From: Desmodus rotundus | Taxonomy: Eukaryota; Chordata; Mammalia; Chiroptera; Phyllostomidae | Length of the DNA stretch: 64,000 bases | Assembly (NCBI RefSeq): GCF_022682495.2 | Contig: NC_071399.1 | Span: 6,801,342 to 6,865,341 of the forward strand | Direction: 5' to 3' | Shown: positions 11,061 to 21,700 of the stretch, piece by piece | Layout of the letters: each line of letters starts with the position of its first letter | Position numbering within the stretch: the first letter of the stretch is position 1 | Translations under genes and position numbers: made by a program | Notes under the pieces: model-generated | The model's database searches: none | Told to the model about the DNA's origin: nothing | What the model saw: only the letters and a program-made list of their open reading frames with translations

Positions 11061-11660
11061 GTCATCTTTCTTTTTACCTTTTGGTAATATGGTAGAATAT
11101 TTCCCACCTATACATCTATAACAATTCACCCATCTTTCAAAACCTGGCGTGAATGTGGCCTCTCTCATCGACCCAGCCCCTGACCACCTCTGACGCGCTG
11201 AAGCTGTCGGCGCAAACACTGCTCACTGCACTCGCATTCAGCTCTCTGTTCGAATCATCACTAGTGTGACTCTTCACTCTGCTCTGGGGCGAAAGCCAGG
11301 CCAGACACTGCGGCCCACTTGTCTGTGTCCCCCTCAGGCCCCTGTTTTAGTGGTTTGTACGTGGCTGCAAGGTAAAAAGTTTTAAATACACGAATGCAGG
11401 AAGAGAGAAAAAGAATGAGTGGAGCTTCATACTAGATGGATAAGGTTTTATAAAGAAAGTTGATTATATATATTTATGATTTATCTTGAGAAGATTGAGG
11501 AAACAGTGGATATAAAATAGGACCATCGAGTCAGAAGAAATCTCATATAAAATCCATCACGTAGTTTATATGTCTAATTATATCCATGTGTTAAATTGAG
11601 TCAAAGAAGATATTTTATTCTAACCCATAACTTTTTATTGTATATAAGTGTAATACACTG
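11060..11660. other. Unique DNA
   Basis: GC-richer at 11140-11360, with scattered CpGs (CTGACGCGCTGAAGC, TGTCGGCGC), then AT-rich. No repeat or gene recognised. The 83-codon minus frame at 10968-11219 spans the LINE border and is not credible. Confidence 0.35.
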
Positions 11661-11664
11661 TGAT

Positions 11665-11885
11665 TGGTTTCAGAAACACTGAGTTCAAACCCTGTGTAAA
11701 TCCCTGTATTACAATTTTGAAAAACATCACCAAGATGCTCTGGGCTTCAATTTCCTCATCTAGGAAGCAGAATTAATAATAACTGCCTGAACTGCATGAT
11801 GATTATTTATTCTCACAAGAGTTGTTTAGTACGTGTCTAGTGAGAACCAGGCGCAGAGACAGTTAACATGAGTACATTATGGGAA
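11665..11885 (+). repeat. MIR SINE
   Basis: Sense MIR order: GAGTTCAAACCCTGTGTAAA, TGGGCTTCAATTTCCTCATC, GAAGCAGAATTAATAATAAC, then a TTAGTACGTGTCTAGTGAGA tail (MIR 'agtgcctggcacatag' region, diverged). Boundaries approximate. Confidence 0.6.
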
Positions 11886-11889
11886 TCAC

Positions 11890-12990
11890 AGGAGTCATCG
11901 GCGTGTGTGCACACTTCTAGGTGAACAAATTGAGGTACGCACAGAGCATCATATAGCTGTGATGGAGTTTGTTCCACCTCTAAAAAAGACATGTCTTTTA
12001 TTTTAAAACTTTATTGCATTGGAAAAGGCAAACTTTTGTTGTTTTAATGCCTAGCTCTTATGATCCACAAACTAGATATTTTCCATGTGTGTTTTTGGTT
12101 CAAAGACCCATGTGGGCAAAGGCACTTCTGCAATCTGCATCACTTTCTATTACTTTGTTGTTAATTCGTTCATGTTCTTAAGGTCTCTTGATTTTTTAAA
12201 AAAGCAATGAAAATGCTGAATGGCATTACCATTTTCTTCTTTACATATTAAACACCTCATTGTGTATTTGGGAAACATTATTTATGAAGTTATAGCAATC
12301 TCAATAAAAAATGAGGTCCTAGAGACATCACACCCATGTTGATGGGGAAGCCTTCACTCCCAAACTTATCAGAAGGGAAAAAAAAAGCAACACCCTTTTC
12401 ACTAGCACGTAGACCTTTGAGTCGGAATTAGCACTGTATCCATGGCAAAATCAGAACTGCAAAGTGAATGTGTTAGGACGAAGGGTGTGGCTGTTGCAAG
12501 GCTTATGTGGGTCAAACTCTCTTCACTGGTGGATTAACCGGTGTCACCCAAAGATGAAAAGTTTTCAGACAAACCGGCAGCTTTCAATATTCCTAGTACC
12601 TCACACCTTTCCCACGACACCCACAAATTCTCAAGTTTTAGAAAGAAAGAAGGACATTCCCACTCTTTTTCTCGGCCAGCCTCATTAAATGACCACTCAC
12701 TCTCATGATACCTAACAGCTCAGTTTTATCTAGTAATGGAACTTTGAAAAATATAACCAGTGCCGCTCATCTGCCTTCCACTATAGAATACTTTATTTCA
12801 ACTTCTAGGAATGCTCCAAAAGTACCCTTAACTCATAAAGAGAATATGACCTTCCTCATTTGCCAAATTTGATTCACAAGGGAAAAAGTAAAGACTACAA
12901 TGCTCCTATTAATCACTTGCAGAACATTGTAATAGGATAAACAGGTATAAAATAAATTCAGTTTCCTTTAGCATTAAGAACAAAGAGAAA
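11890..12990. other. Unique AT-rich DNA
   Basis: No gene or confident repeat. A 74-codon frame at 12464-12688 has no recognisable domain. Short poly-A at 12379-12386. Confidence 0.35.
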
Positions 12991-12992
12991 TT

Positions 12993-13195
12993 GCCCTGGC
13001 TGGTGTGGCTCAGTGGATTGCATGCCAGCCTGAGAACCAAGAGGTTGCTGGTTTGACTCCCAGTCAGGGCACATGCCTGGGTTGTGGGCCACGTCCCCAG
13101 CTAGCGGCACGCAAGAGGCAACCTATTACACATCAATGTTTCTCTCCCTCTCTACCCCAATCTCTAAAAATAAATAAATAAAATATTTTTAAACA
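12993..13195 (+). mobile_element. VES SINE (bat), plus strand
   Basis: Head GCCCTGGCTGGTGTGGCTCA with GTGGATTGCATGCCAGC (A box), then GGTTTGACTCCCAGTCAGGG (B box), GGGCCACGTCCCCAGCTAGC, CTCTCCCTCTCTACC, and an AAATAAATAAATAAAATATT tail. It is the same family and subfamily style as the 17465 copy. A clear duplication of the target is not visible. The tRNA-like head is a SINE promoter, not a tRNA gene. Confidence 0.9.
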
Positions 13196-13199
13196 ATGA

Positions 13200-13590
13200 A
13201 TAAGGAAAGGCTTAGACACCCCTATCAGCTAGTGTAGGTATATTCTTTATTTCTAGAGCCCACAGTACTGCCTGTGTAATTCCATTGTTTCAGATATTCG
13301 TAATACCTATCAACCCTCTGTTACTTATAAGTGCAAAGCCTAAGAAGTCATCCAGGCCTTAAAGATGTCCCCTGGATTCTCTACCACTTTGCTTACAACG
13401 AAAATTAGAATTAGACCTAATGGACATCGTCCACTTTTATAAACTACCACAGGTCAGCCCATATCTCTGAACAGACTGGGGGAATGAGGTTTATAAAAGC
13501 TGGTTTCTCAGGAGAACTAGATTCTCTGCTGACTGTGATGCAGCCCCTACTCTCCTCACCCCAACGTGAGTGAAAGAATGCATGGACGCA
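13200..13590. other. Unique DNA
   Basis: No gene or repeat recognised between the VES copy and the candidate conserved block. Confidence 0.35.
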
Positions 13591-13830
13591 GATTTTTCCA
13601 TTTAATTTCCACAAAGTGTGTGTTCTCCTGCCTGGGTCAGATTGCTGCCTAATGAAATAATCAGCTGGTCTGCAGTGGGGGAGTGGCCATGCGAGAGGGG
13701 AGGAACCATCCTAAAAGGTCTATTATCCTGTCGATAAGTGCACAGAACTCTCATTAATGTTAATTAGATTTACTCACCAGGACTAAGGGGAAGCTAGACC
13801 TTAAACAGCAAGTTTGAAAAAAAATCTATC
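13590..13830. promoter_or_regulatory. Candidate conserved non-coding block, homeodomain sites
   Basis: A repeat-free block with CCTAATGAAATAATCAGCTG, TATTATCCTGTCGATAAGTG and CTCATTAATGTTAATTAGAT (13750-13769), the last a compact cluster of TAAT cores with a perfect TAATTAG at 13761-13767. Such spacing is common in enhancers of developmental genes. Enhancer function is an inference; no target gene is in the window. Confidence 0.3.
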
Positions 13831-14190
13831 TAGCAATGTGAAACATAGGGGGGAGGAAGTTAGAAATCGTCCCCGCCTCCAAGCAACCTTAACTCGTGTA
13901 GAAGACATTTATGAGGCCATTAACCCGAGCAGAAATTGAACTTGTCAGCATTACATGCAGAATGTATACAAGGGTAACTGTTCATGAACAATTTCTCAAA
14001 TGAATTAAGTACAAACTGGATTTATTTCTCAGCGGTACGTGTACTCTGTCCATCATCTTCTTAATAGAACAACTGCAAGAGGTTGAGGTTTTAGAGCCCT
14101 TTTATTCAGGCTTGCCTCTCAGGTAGAAGACAAGGGATAAAAAATAAAAGCTGCTGTTAGAGATTTGGCTTGAGAATAAAACCGAAATCC
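13830..14190. other. Unique DNA
   Basis: No repeat or gene recognised. It may continue the preceding block (CCCCGCCTCC, AACTCGTG, AACCCGAGC). Confidence 0.3.
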
Positions 14191-14880
14191 TAGGGCCATC
14201 CTGTGTTCTCTCTCTGTCACCTCATTCATTTCCAACCCCTCCGCCTATCCCATATTTTCTTTACAGTTAGACCACATGCCTTCACCTGCACCTCTACCAC
14301 CCTGGTCCAAATCAACATGGGTCTCAAGCCGATCGTTGTAATGGCTACAGCCTGGACCCTCCACTACCACACGAAGGCCAGAATATCCCTTTTCGTGTAG
14401 AAGTGAATCCTGTCATTCTCTCCCTGTTTCCTTTGACAGCTGGCTAGCTCCTTGGCAGAGAAACCTGCCCGTGATCCTCAAGGCAGGCCTGCCCTCACCC
14501 CTAACCTCTGTGAACCCAGATTCTTCGGTGTTCCTTCTCTGTCACTTCTCTCTAACCTCACCGCCTCCTGGGGGTCCTGTGGCCATGGCCAGACCTCTCT
14601 GGCCTCAAGGCCCTTCCTCTTGCTTTTCCTATAGCAGAGAGCTACCTCCCTCCCCATCTCTTGTATGCCCCATGCCTGTCTCCATCTTGTAGTGCTCCAT
14701 AGGGCATAGCACCATAACCATAATGCACTTAGTAATGCATCTGTCTGCAGCTAACCGCCCCAGGTTGAATGTAAGCCCCATGAGGGCACTTGGTCGGGGT
14801 TTCTACTGTTGGCCTAATACCATGGACAGTGCCCCAAGCACAGTAGATGTCCCACAGCAATGCCTTGAAAGAATAAAGTG
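14190..14880 (+). repeat. L2 LINE 3' region
   Basis: Sense L2 features: a long CT-rich stretch (CTCTCCCTGTTTCCTTTGAC, CCTTCCTCTTGCTTTTCC), then GTAAGCCCCATGAGGGCACT, and a terminal CAGTGCCCCAAGCACAGTAG followed by a GAAAGAATAAAG end ('gtaagctccatgagggcag...cagtgcctggcacatagtagg...'). Frames of 60-73 codons here are fortuitous. Confidence 0.6.
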
Positions 14881-16230
14881 AAATATTATTGTGGTCATTG
14901 AGAAGACATTATATTCATGCTCAGGGACTAACAGCCAGTGAGCTTATTTTCTCACGCATCTGAAAACTTCTCCGTTCTCTACTGAGAGATTATGTAAGAA
15001 GATATAGCCATAGGTCAGCTTTGGATATCCTAACTGGAATAACATTCCTTTCCCAGATTTCCTTCTTCATTCCCACATTGGATGCCTCAACATATCTCTT
15101 GCACTCGATGCCTTGTATTCTTAAATAGATTCCTTGAAGCCCACATGTCGGTTTCCCCATTCCAAGTTCATTGAACAAACACTTGCATGTAGATGATGGT
15201 CTCTTTATTTTTGTTAACCCTGGACCTGTCTCTGTTTTAGATTGCAAAGAGAAAAGAACCAATGGCTTATACAGAATAATCAGAAGTGCTAGGAACAGGA
15301 GCTTAAGCATGAGTTCACAGACCTGAATTATGCAACCTACCAGTTCTTGTGTGTGACATGTTGACAGAGGTTGACACTTAGTGGGTGAATTCTGTGTAGC
15401 TGTCATCTGGCATTAAGACTTGTAGTTCATTCTGCAGTCAGAATAAAGGAGGGATGACCAAGTCCATATTTGAAATCTAGACTGCAGCGCTGTGGCAGCC
15501 TGAAGCACTTCTGATCGCTCCTCAGTAGCCAGGGCGCTCTGCTTTGCTGGGCGCATGGAGGGACACGTCCACCCTTAGATGGGGTATCCAGTGCCCGTCC
15601 ACACCTAAGGACTTTCTGCTTGCTGTGGGAATAAAAAGTACATTTTTATCTTCCAATTTTTATGTACTTTTCCTAAAAAGAAGAGAAGATGGCTATTAAC
15701 GGTTCAAAGAACTATAATAGAAAGCTATTGTATAAACCTCTGGTGAAAAACTTCAAATGGAAAGAAATTGTCTTTGTAGTTTGTAGGGCTTTCAATACTT
15801 ACTGCTTCTCTAGTAGGATATATATATTTTGTTTTAAAAATATCTGAAAGTGTACATTATTGCCATATTATGTTTCCTGGTATGATACTCACAGAACTAC
15901 ACTTTATAACAAAGAACTGTGTTTTGGCCCATCCTTGTCGGATCGCCTGTCATGAGTAAAGCAAGCTTCCGACTCATCAAAGTAATTAGGGATGTGATCT
16001 GTGGAAGTACTTTTATATTGTTTAAAGCTATTTTTGCTGCCTTTCTTATGCCTTTCAATTACTATGTGTTTCTAAATTGGGGCTTTTTTCCTCCTCTTCT
16101 TCCAAATCACAGAGGTTACGGTTTCTTTGTTTGTATAATGAATAAGAGCTTATCTAGAAGCTGTTGCATAGCCACACTCCATTTCAGGTGGGCTTGCAAA
16201 TTCAGTTCCCTCTTTCTCTTCTAAGTGAAT
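14880..16230. other. Unique DNA
   Basis: No repeat is recognised confidently. The 138-codon minus frame at 14990-15406 and the 101-codon plus frame at 15919-16224 carry no recognisable domain, and I regard them as chance. Confidence 0.35.
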
Positions 16231-16950
16231 GAACGGACTGAGAAAGACTTCTCACTGTCTGATGCCGGTAACTGAATTACTGCACAACACATTAGGCAAA
16301 GAAAATTCAGAACAGCAGCAATTAAATTATGTTCTCATGTTCCAGAGAGTGGATTCTTCACAGACAGAGAACGAGGAGCCCAAAGGTGTAAAATGAGGGA
16401 CACGGATATCAGGAAGGGGAGAAAGGAGACATCTCATTAGGCCCTGAGCTAGGCCACCTTACAGAGGGCGAAAAAGAAGTAAAAACTCACAGTTGGCTTA
16501 AGTTGTTTTCACTTTGGGTTACTTCTAACCCAGCCAACAAAAGTGCAAGAATACTTGAAATCATTCAAAAAAACAGTTTTTGTGTAGACAAGTCTTCCTC
16601 ATTTTGTAGAGAAGGGCCTCAAGTTTGGGAATCAGTTCAGCTTGCACCAGGCAGCAACATCCAGGACAGGGCTCTCACTGTCCTAACTTAGGTGGCCCAG
16701 CTGGTGAAGACACCTCGCCAGCACCCCTTGAAGTGCTGTCCAAAAAGGCCTCCTGTCCTGGGCCACAGTTGCATCTGTTCAACCGTCATACTGGCCTTGT
16801 CCTAAATGGGGCCCAGTAATGGCAATGGTTTCACATCAATAGCTCATTTGAATTCATCTGACTCACACAATGACCCTGAGAGGTAGACTTTGATTGTATC
16901 TTTGGCTTCCATAAGAAGATACTGAAGTACACTGGGTGACATTGGATCTG
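16230..16950. other. Unique DNA
   Basis: 16255-16350 (GATGCCGGTAACTGAATTAC, CAGCAATTAAATTATGTTC) has a conserved-block texture. The rest is ordinary, and short frames at 16503-16819 are without domains. Confidence 0.3.
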
Positions 16951-16954
16951 TTAC

Positions 16955-17100
16955 GGCAGTTTCCCCTCATTGTGTACTTGCTAACAGCTAGGCGCTGCTC
17001 TAAGCGCATTGCATATGCTATTATGCACCCAATATAACCCCGTGAGGTGGGTACTCTTGTCATCAGCTGTGGTTTCGATGGTGCTGGTGACGCTCACCTT
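16955..17100 (-). repeat. MIR SINE, antisense
   Basis: TTGTGTACTTGCTAACAGCT, GGCGCTGCTCTAAGCGCATT and AACCCCGTGAGGTGGGTACT match the antisense MIR order ('ggcactgttctaagtgctttacat...aaccctatgaggtaggtact'). The upstream 16840-16920 (CAATGACCCTGAGAGGTAGA) may be a second antisense MIR. Confidence 0.65.
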
Positions 17101-17404
17101 TGCAAAGAGCAGGGTACCATACTGAAGCACCTGAATACAGAAGAAAGCTATTTTATGCTCACACTCCCTTGTACACATATGTGAGCAGGTATGCACATGT
17201 GTACACAAACACTCACACATCTCCCACACCACCATCGTATCTTACCGGCCAGGTTGTCCTCCTAGGTCAATGGATACAGACAAAATGCCACCAACTAAAA
17301 AACCCCACTCATTATTAGCTCTACATGCCTGAGTGGAAAATAAGTTATGTAAAAGAGGTTTATAAACCATGAATGACAATATAAATTTAGGTTTGTAGTT
17401 TTAA

Positions 17405-18870
17405 CAACTGTTTATTCAACTTTATTGAGGTATAATTTAGAAACAATAAAGTTCATTCATTTCAGCCCTGGCTGGTGTGGCTCAGTGGATTGAGTGCCAG
17501 CCTGTGAACCAAAGGGCCGCCAGTTCCATTCCCAGTCAGGGCACATGCCTAGGTTGCAGGCCAGGTCCCCAGTTGGGGGTAGGGATGTGAGAGGCAACCG
17601 CAGATTGATGTTTCTGTCCCTCTCTTTCTCTCTCTCCCCCTCTCTCTAAAAATAAATAAAATATTTTTAAAAATCATTCATTTCAGTCTATACTTCAATG
17701 AGTTTTGACATATTTATACACCAGGTAACCGCGACCTCAGTCAAAGTAGAGAACATTTGCATCACCCCAGCAAGTGTTCTTGTGACCCTGCCCAGTCAGT
17801 CTCAGCCCGCTGTCTTCCCAGGCAACCATTGATCTGCCTTCTGTCACGACGAGTTATTCTGTTCTAGACTATCATCTAAATGGACTTATACTGTGTACAC
17901 ACTTTGTGTCCGTGCGGGTGCTGATGTCAGTTGCTCATTCCTTTCTACTGTTGAGTTTTATTCCCCTTAACACACATAGCACAATTCGCTCATCTCTTTA
18001 CGTGTTGATGGATGTATCCGTTGTTCCTAATTTAAATTATTGTGAGTAGCGTTGCTACGATTATTTGTGTAGAAGTTTTTGTAAGGGCATACACTTTCCT
18101 TTCTCTTAGGTAAATTCATAGGGATAGGATTATTAAGTCATATGGTAAGCAAATGTTAATTTTAGAAGATACTGGGAAACTGTTCTCCGAAGTGATTGTA
18201 CCACTTTATATTCCCTCCAGCAATCTATGAAAACTCATTTTATTTCCTTGTCAACACGGTGGTTTGTCTTTTTAATTTTAGCCATTCTAGTGAGTGTGCA
18301 GTGGTATCTCCTTGTGGCTTTAATTTCTGTCTCTGATGATTAATGATACTGACCTTTTTCCCATCTGTTTGTGGACTGTTTATTTGTATATCTTTATTTG
18401 CAAATGTCCATTCATATTTTGTGTCCCCTTTTTTAATTTTTCCCTTTTATTGGCAAGTGGAAAGCATTTGTAATACATTTTGGATACTGGTCCTCCGTCA
18501 TTGGCTTGACTTTTCCTTTTCTTAATGGTTAATTTTGATGAATGTCAATTTTGATAAACTCCAATTTCTTTCCTTTTATACTTTCTTCTTTCTGTGTCCT
18601 AAGAAATATTTACCTATCTCAAAGTCACAAAGATTTTCTACTTTTCCTTCCTGAAGTTTTATACTTTGAATTTTGTGTTTATTTATATAAATTGTTTGAG
18701 TTAATTTTTATTTTTAGTTTATGGCTAGGGTCTAGATATGTTTTATTTCCATGTGAATATACAGTTTTTCCATTAAAAAGAGTATTTTTCTATTGAAAAG
18801 CGTATTTTCCCCATGAACCCTCTTAGCACCTTTGTCAAAAATCAATGGACTACTTACATATGGAGCTTAC
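17405..18870 (-). mobile_element. Old L1 (L1M), antisense, 3' part; split by a VES SINE
   Basis: Continuous antisense L1M text: CTTTATTGAGGTATAATTTA at the 3' end, GAGTTTTGACATATTTATAC, CCCAGGCAACCATTGATCTG, GTTTTTGTAAGGGCATACAC, AAACTGTTCTCCGAAGTGAT, TTTAATTTTAGCCATTCTAG, TCTGATGATTAATGATACTG, TTTTGGATACTGGTCCTCCG, and GCACCTTTGTCAAAAATCAA at the far end. It covers the 3' UTR and the complement of the ORF2 C-terminal region, is 5'-truncated, and has many lesions. Frames at 18343-18525 and 18542-18796 are antisense shadows. A VES SINE interrupts it at 17465-17673. Confidence 0.85.
17453..17685 (+). mobile_element. VES SINE (bat), plus strand, with perfect TSDs
   Basis: The body is 17465-17673, with head GCCCTGGCTGGTGTGGCTCA, CCATTCCCAGTCAGGGCACA, GGCCAGGTCCCCAGTTGGGG, CCTCTCTTTCTCTCTCTC and an AAATAAATAAAATATTTTT tail. 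Perfect 12-bp target-site duplications TCATTCATTTCA lie at 17453-17464 and 17674-17685, and removing one unit rejoins the antisense L1. The B box is mutated (GTTCCATTCC in place of GTTCGATTCC). Confidence 0.95.
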
Positions 18871-19240
18871 TCCTGGAGTAGAAATATGGAGTAGTAATAG
18901 AGCTACTTACATATATAGTGAGTAGTAATAGAGTTTACTACTAAGCTTTATTACTTAGGCTGATATTTTTAGTCTAAACATTGCAGATAAACATTAGATG
19001 AGACTTTTTACCTATGTAAACATACACTGAGAAATATATCTCATAGGTTTTGAGTCAGCTGAACCCAGAACCACAGTTCTCATACCCTAGGACCTTAGTA
19101 AATACAAGATTTGGAGGAATTCTTATTACATTTCCAGACAAGAATATGCCCAGTGATTATACCACTGGGGGATCAGAGCACAGAATTTAGGTGTTTTTGA
19201 AGATATTTCTAGTTTCTCCTCTTATTTCCTTCTTTCCCCT
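18870..19240. other. Unique DNA with a short local duplication
   Basis: The 14-mer GAGTAGTAATAGAG occurs at 18889-18902 and 18920-18933, and the neighbouring CTACTTACATAT is also doubled. No gene or other repeat. Confidence 0.5.
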
Positions 19241-19810
19241 TACCTATCACAGAGGTTGTAGCTAATTGAATGGATGTGAGCCTGACACCCAGGCCTGTGG
19301 GAACCAGTGACATTTAAGCGAACAGAGAGAATGATCCAGGAAAATGTCTGGAAGACTGCCCCAGGCAGAAGGTAGCAAGTGCAGAGATCTGAAGTCCTCT
19401 TATCAGCCTGAGAGGGCTTCTGTGGTAGAATTAATAGAAGTGGGACTAAACACGGAGGAAAGAGGCTGATGGTATGGAGAACAGTCTGACTGCGACACAG
19501 AACATGAGGTGGGGAGCGGAAGCCAGAGTTTGCAATGGCCACGTGGGTGCCCGTCGTGGAGGGCCTCGAATATTAGGTTTAGCAGACTAGCTTGAATTGG
19601 CAGGCATTAGGTAACCACTGAACTAAGGGCTGCCGTGATAGAAAGGGTGTTTTAAGAAGATTAATTCAGAACTACTTTGTACAGAATCAACACTGAATGA
19701 TGAACTCTTTAATTGACTTGATTTTCGTAGTGAGTTTGAGTCAGGAAAGTGTTAGGTGGTACCAGATCAGGAGGCTATTGCAATAATGTGAGCTAAAATA
19801 ATTCCCATGA
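19240..19810 (-). repeat. L2 LINE, antisense
   Basis: Strong antisense L2 phrases: GCAGAAGGTAGCAAGTGCAG, AGGGCCTCGAATATTAGGTT, GTTTTAAGAAGATTAATTCA (L2 'ggaagattaatctggc') and ACCAGATCAGGAGGCTATTG followed by CAATAATGTG (L2 'agaccagttaggaggctattgcaatagtcc'). The 100-codon minus frame here is a chance sense-side reading without a reverse-transcriptase motif. Confidence 0.65.
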
Positions 19811-19984
19811 AGTCTATAATGGAAGGAATCAAACAAGGTGATAGTATCTATCAAGCATCAGCATCACTTCACAACTAAAATATAAAAACAATTCATACCA
19901 TCATAATATCATACATGTCTTCAATTTCCGGGGGCCACCCACAGCAGAAGTTGCATGCCCACCTCTCCTGGCGTGTCTCCACCT

Positions 19985-20103
19985 TTGTAATGTATGTTCG
20001 CGAGGGCAAGTGTTTTTTCTATTTGGTTCACTGATGTATGCCAAGTATCTAGAAGGGTACCTAGCAGATACAAAGGTATTCAGTAACAGCTAGGTGAATG
20101 AAA
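19985..20103 (+). repeat. L2-like LINE 3' end
   Basis: GCGAGGGCAAGTGTTTTTTC, TGGTTCACTGATGTATGCCA, AGTATCTAGAAGGGTACCTA and AACAGCTAGGTGAATGAAA follow 'gagggcagg...ttcactgctgtatccccagcacctagcacagtgcctgg...gaatgaa'. Sense strand, diverged. Confidence 0.5.
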
Positions 20104-20104
20104 A

Positions 20105-20509
20105 GTATTTGAAGGTCAAAAAAGTCATCTTGAATCTGAAAAGACTACTAATCAACGGAGGATCATCCACATTGTGCCAGGGAGTTACAGGATTTCTTTG
20201 GCTGACTGCACAGATGCAAAGAGTCATCACTTGGCATTCCTCGGGTTCCCAAAGATTAAACGTTTTGAGGAGATGCTGCATGTCCAGCCCTGCCCCCCAT
20301 GAAATGCTGCCCTGCATAATAGATTTCAGGTGCCGCAGGCATGCACTTTATGAACAGTCCTGCAGATGTGTTGTATCTGCCAGGACTACATAGATTTCAG
20401 TTCAACAGGCCAGAAATAGTTACTAATGCAAACCATTTGCTCAGGACGTCACAGAGGCAGTCAAGTTATCTCAGCAAGGAGCATCCTGCCCTGGGATATT
20501 GTCTAAAAT
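20105..20509. other. Unique DNA
   Basis: Opposed frames at 20090-20317 (minus) and 20094-20393 (plus) overlap each other and neither shows a domain. Confidence 0.35.
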
Positions 20510-20619
20510 GAAATGGTCAGTTTCTTCTAAATATTAAGCAGTAGTGTAAGTTTGCCAGCAGAAAGAAATGGTCAGTTTCTTCTAAGCATTAAGCAGTAGC
20601 GTAACTTTGCAAATCACTC
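20510..20619 (+). repeat. Imperfect 55-bp tandem duplication
   Basis: GAAATGGTCAGTTTCTTCTA begins at 20510 and again at 20565. The first 46 bases of the two units differ at four positions by hand count, including AATATT/AGCATT and GTAAG/GTAAC. The divergence suggests the duplication is not recent. Confidence 0.9.
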
Positions 20620-21360
20620 TTACTAAAACAACGGCATTAGGAAAGTGATGGTTTGCTCACTCTCTGCAGTTGGTGTTGCTGGCGTGACCTCCCTCCTGTG
20701 TAATCTGACACGGCAGGACCAAATGCCAATGCACATGCTGCAATTTGGATGTTTCAGGCCGTTTGCTCGAGTGTAAATCCACGCAGCCTGTGTAAAGATG
20801 CTGTTCTGCATAGTTTGTTTTGTCTCTTGGCCGTAGAGCACTAAGCCCTGGACATCACTGTGTGCAATGGGTTTTGAATTGCATGCTCATGGACCACAGC
20901 CAGCATCACACACAGAAGTTAATGACCGATTGTTATCTTAGCTCATAGCTTGCATTCCTTTTGATAAGACTATTTCAGCAAAGGGGGTAGATCACAAAGT
21001 ACAGGATTAATTAAGGTCAAATCCCAGTGAAATGTGCACGCTCTTTTCTCAAGGAAAGAACTTAGAAGAATCACAGGGTAAATTTTATATACCAAAACCC
21101 AATTTTTAAAATAATGTTTAATTAAACTTGAGGCTTAATTTCCTTCTTGTTTAAAGAGACAGAATAGTAATGCAACATAATTTAAATGTGCCAGAGCACC
21201 AGCAGACGAGAAACATTTATCACTGCTGTGAACTGCTGTCACTTGCAATGGTGACGAACTCCCCTGAACACCCCAACAATCCAAGCACATCTAAATCATC
21301 CAACTATGTTGACACTAGTTTATTAACATCTGACAGTAAAAATCGGTCTCTGGGAAACCA
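20620..21360. other. Unique DNA
   Basis: No repeat or gene recognised. Frames at 20623-20841 and 21170-21364 are featureless. Confidence 0.35.
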
Positions 21361-21700
21361 TTGAATTCAGGTCCAGTGCTGTGCTGTTATTTAAATATGA
21401 GGGTTCGGATGGAGAGTAGTCCACAAGCTCAGCCTGGTGGCTCGGTGCTCTAATCGCTCCTGTTCTAATGCAATGCAAAAATGCCAGTCCCGGCAGGGCT
21501 TGTAACTGGAGATCGGATTGTGTGGAGTTTCAGAATCTCCCATAAAACGTGTTTTTCTTCCGGGGTAGTAGTAATACTGTTTTCTTCTAATTATCTCCTG
21601 ATGATTTTTCCTATCATATTATGAAGTCCTGTAGAAGAAATTAACCATCTTTGTTGGAACTTATTATTCGTAAGATCCATGAGCTAAAGGCCTTTGCACA
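21360..21700. promoter_or_regulatory. Candidate conserved non-coding block
   Basis: Repeat-free, with retained CpGs (GGTTCGGATG, GGCTCGGTGC, TAATCGCTCC, AGATCGGATTG, CCGGGGTAG) and words such as CTAATGCAATGCAAAAATGC (POU-like) and CTAATTATCTCCTGATGATT. Enhancer function is inferred only. Confidence 0.3.

Noticed and set aside
12993..13110. tRNA-like head with A and B boxes
   Set aside because: It is the promoter head of a VES SINE and has the SINE body and A-rich tail, so it is not a tRNA gene. The same holds for the other three copies.
18343..18796. Two hydrophobic frames (60 and 84 codons) resembling membrane peptides
   Set aside because: They are the non-coding strand of an old L1; T-rich antisense L1 gives F/L/S-rich readings.
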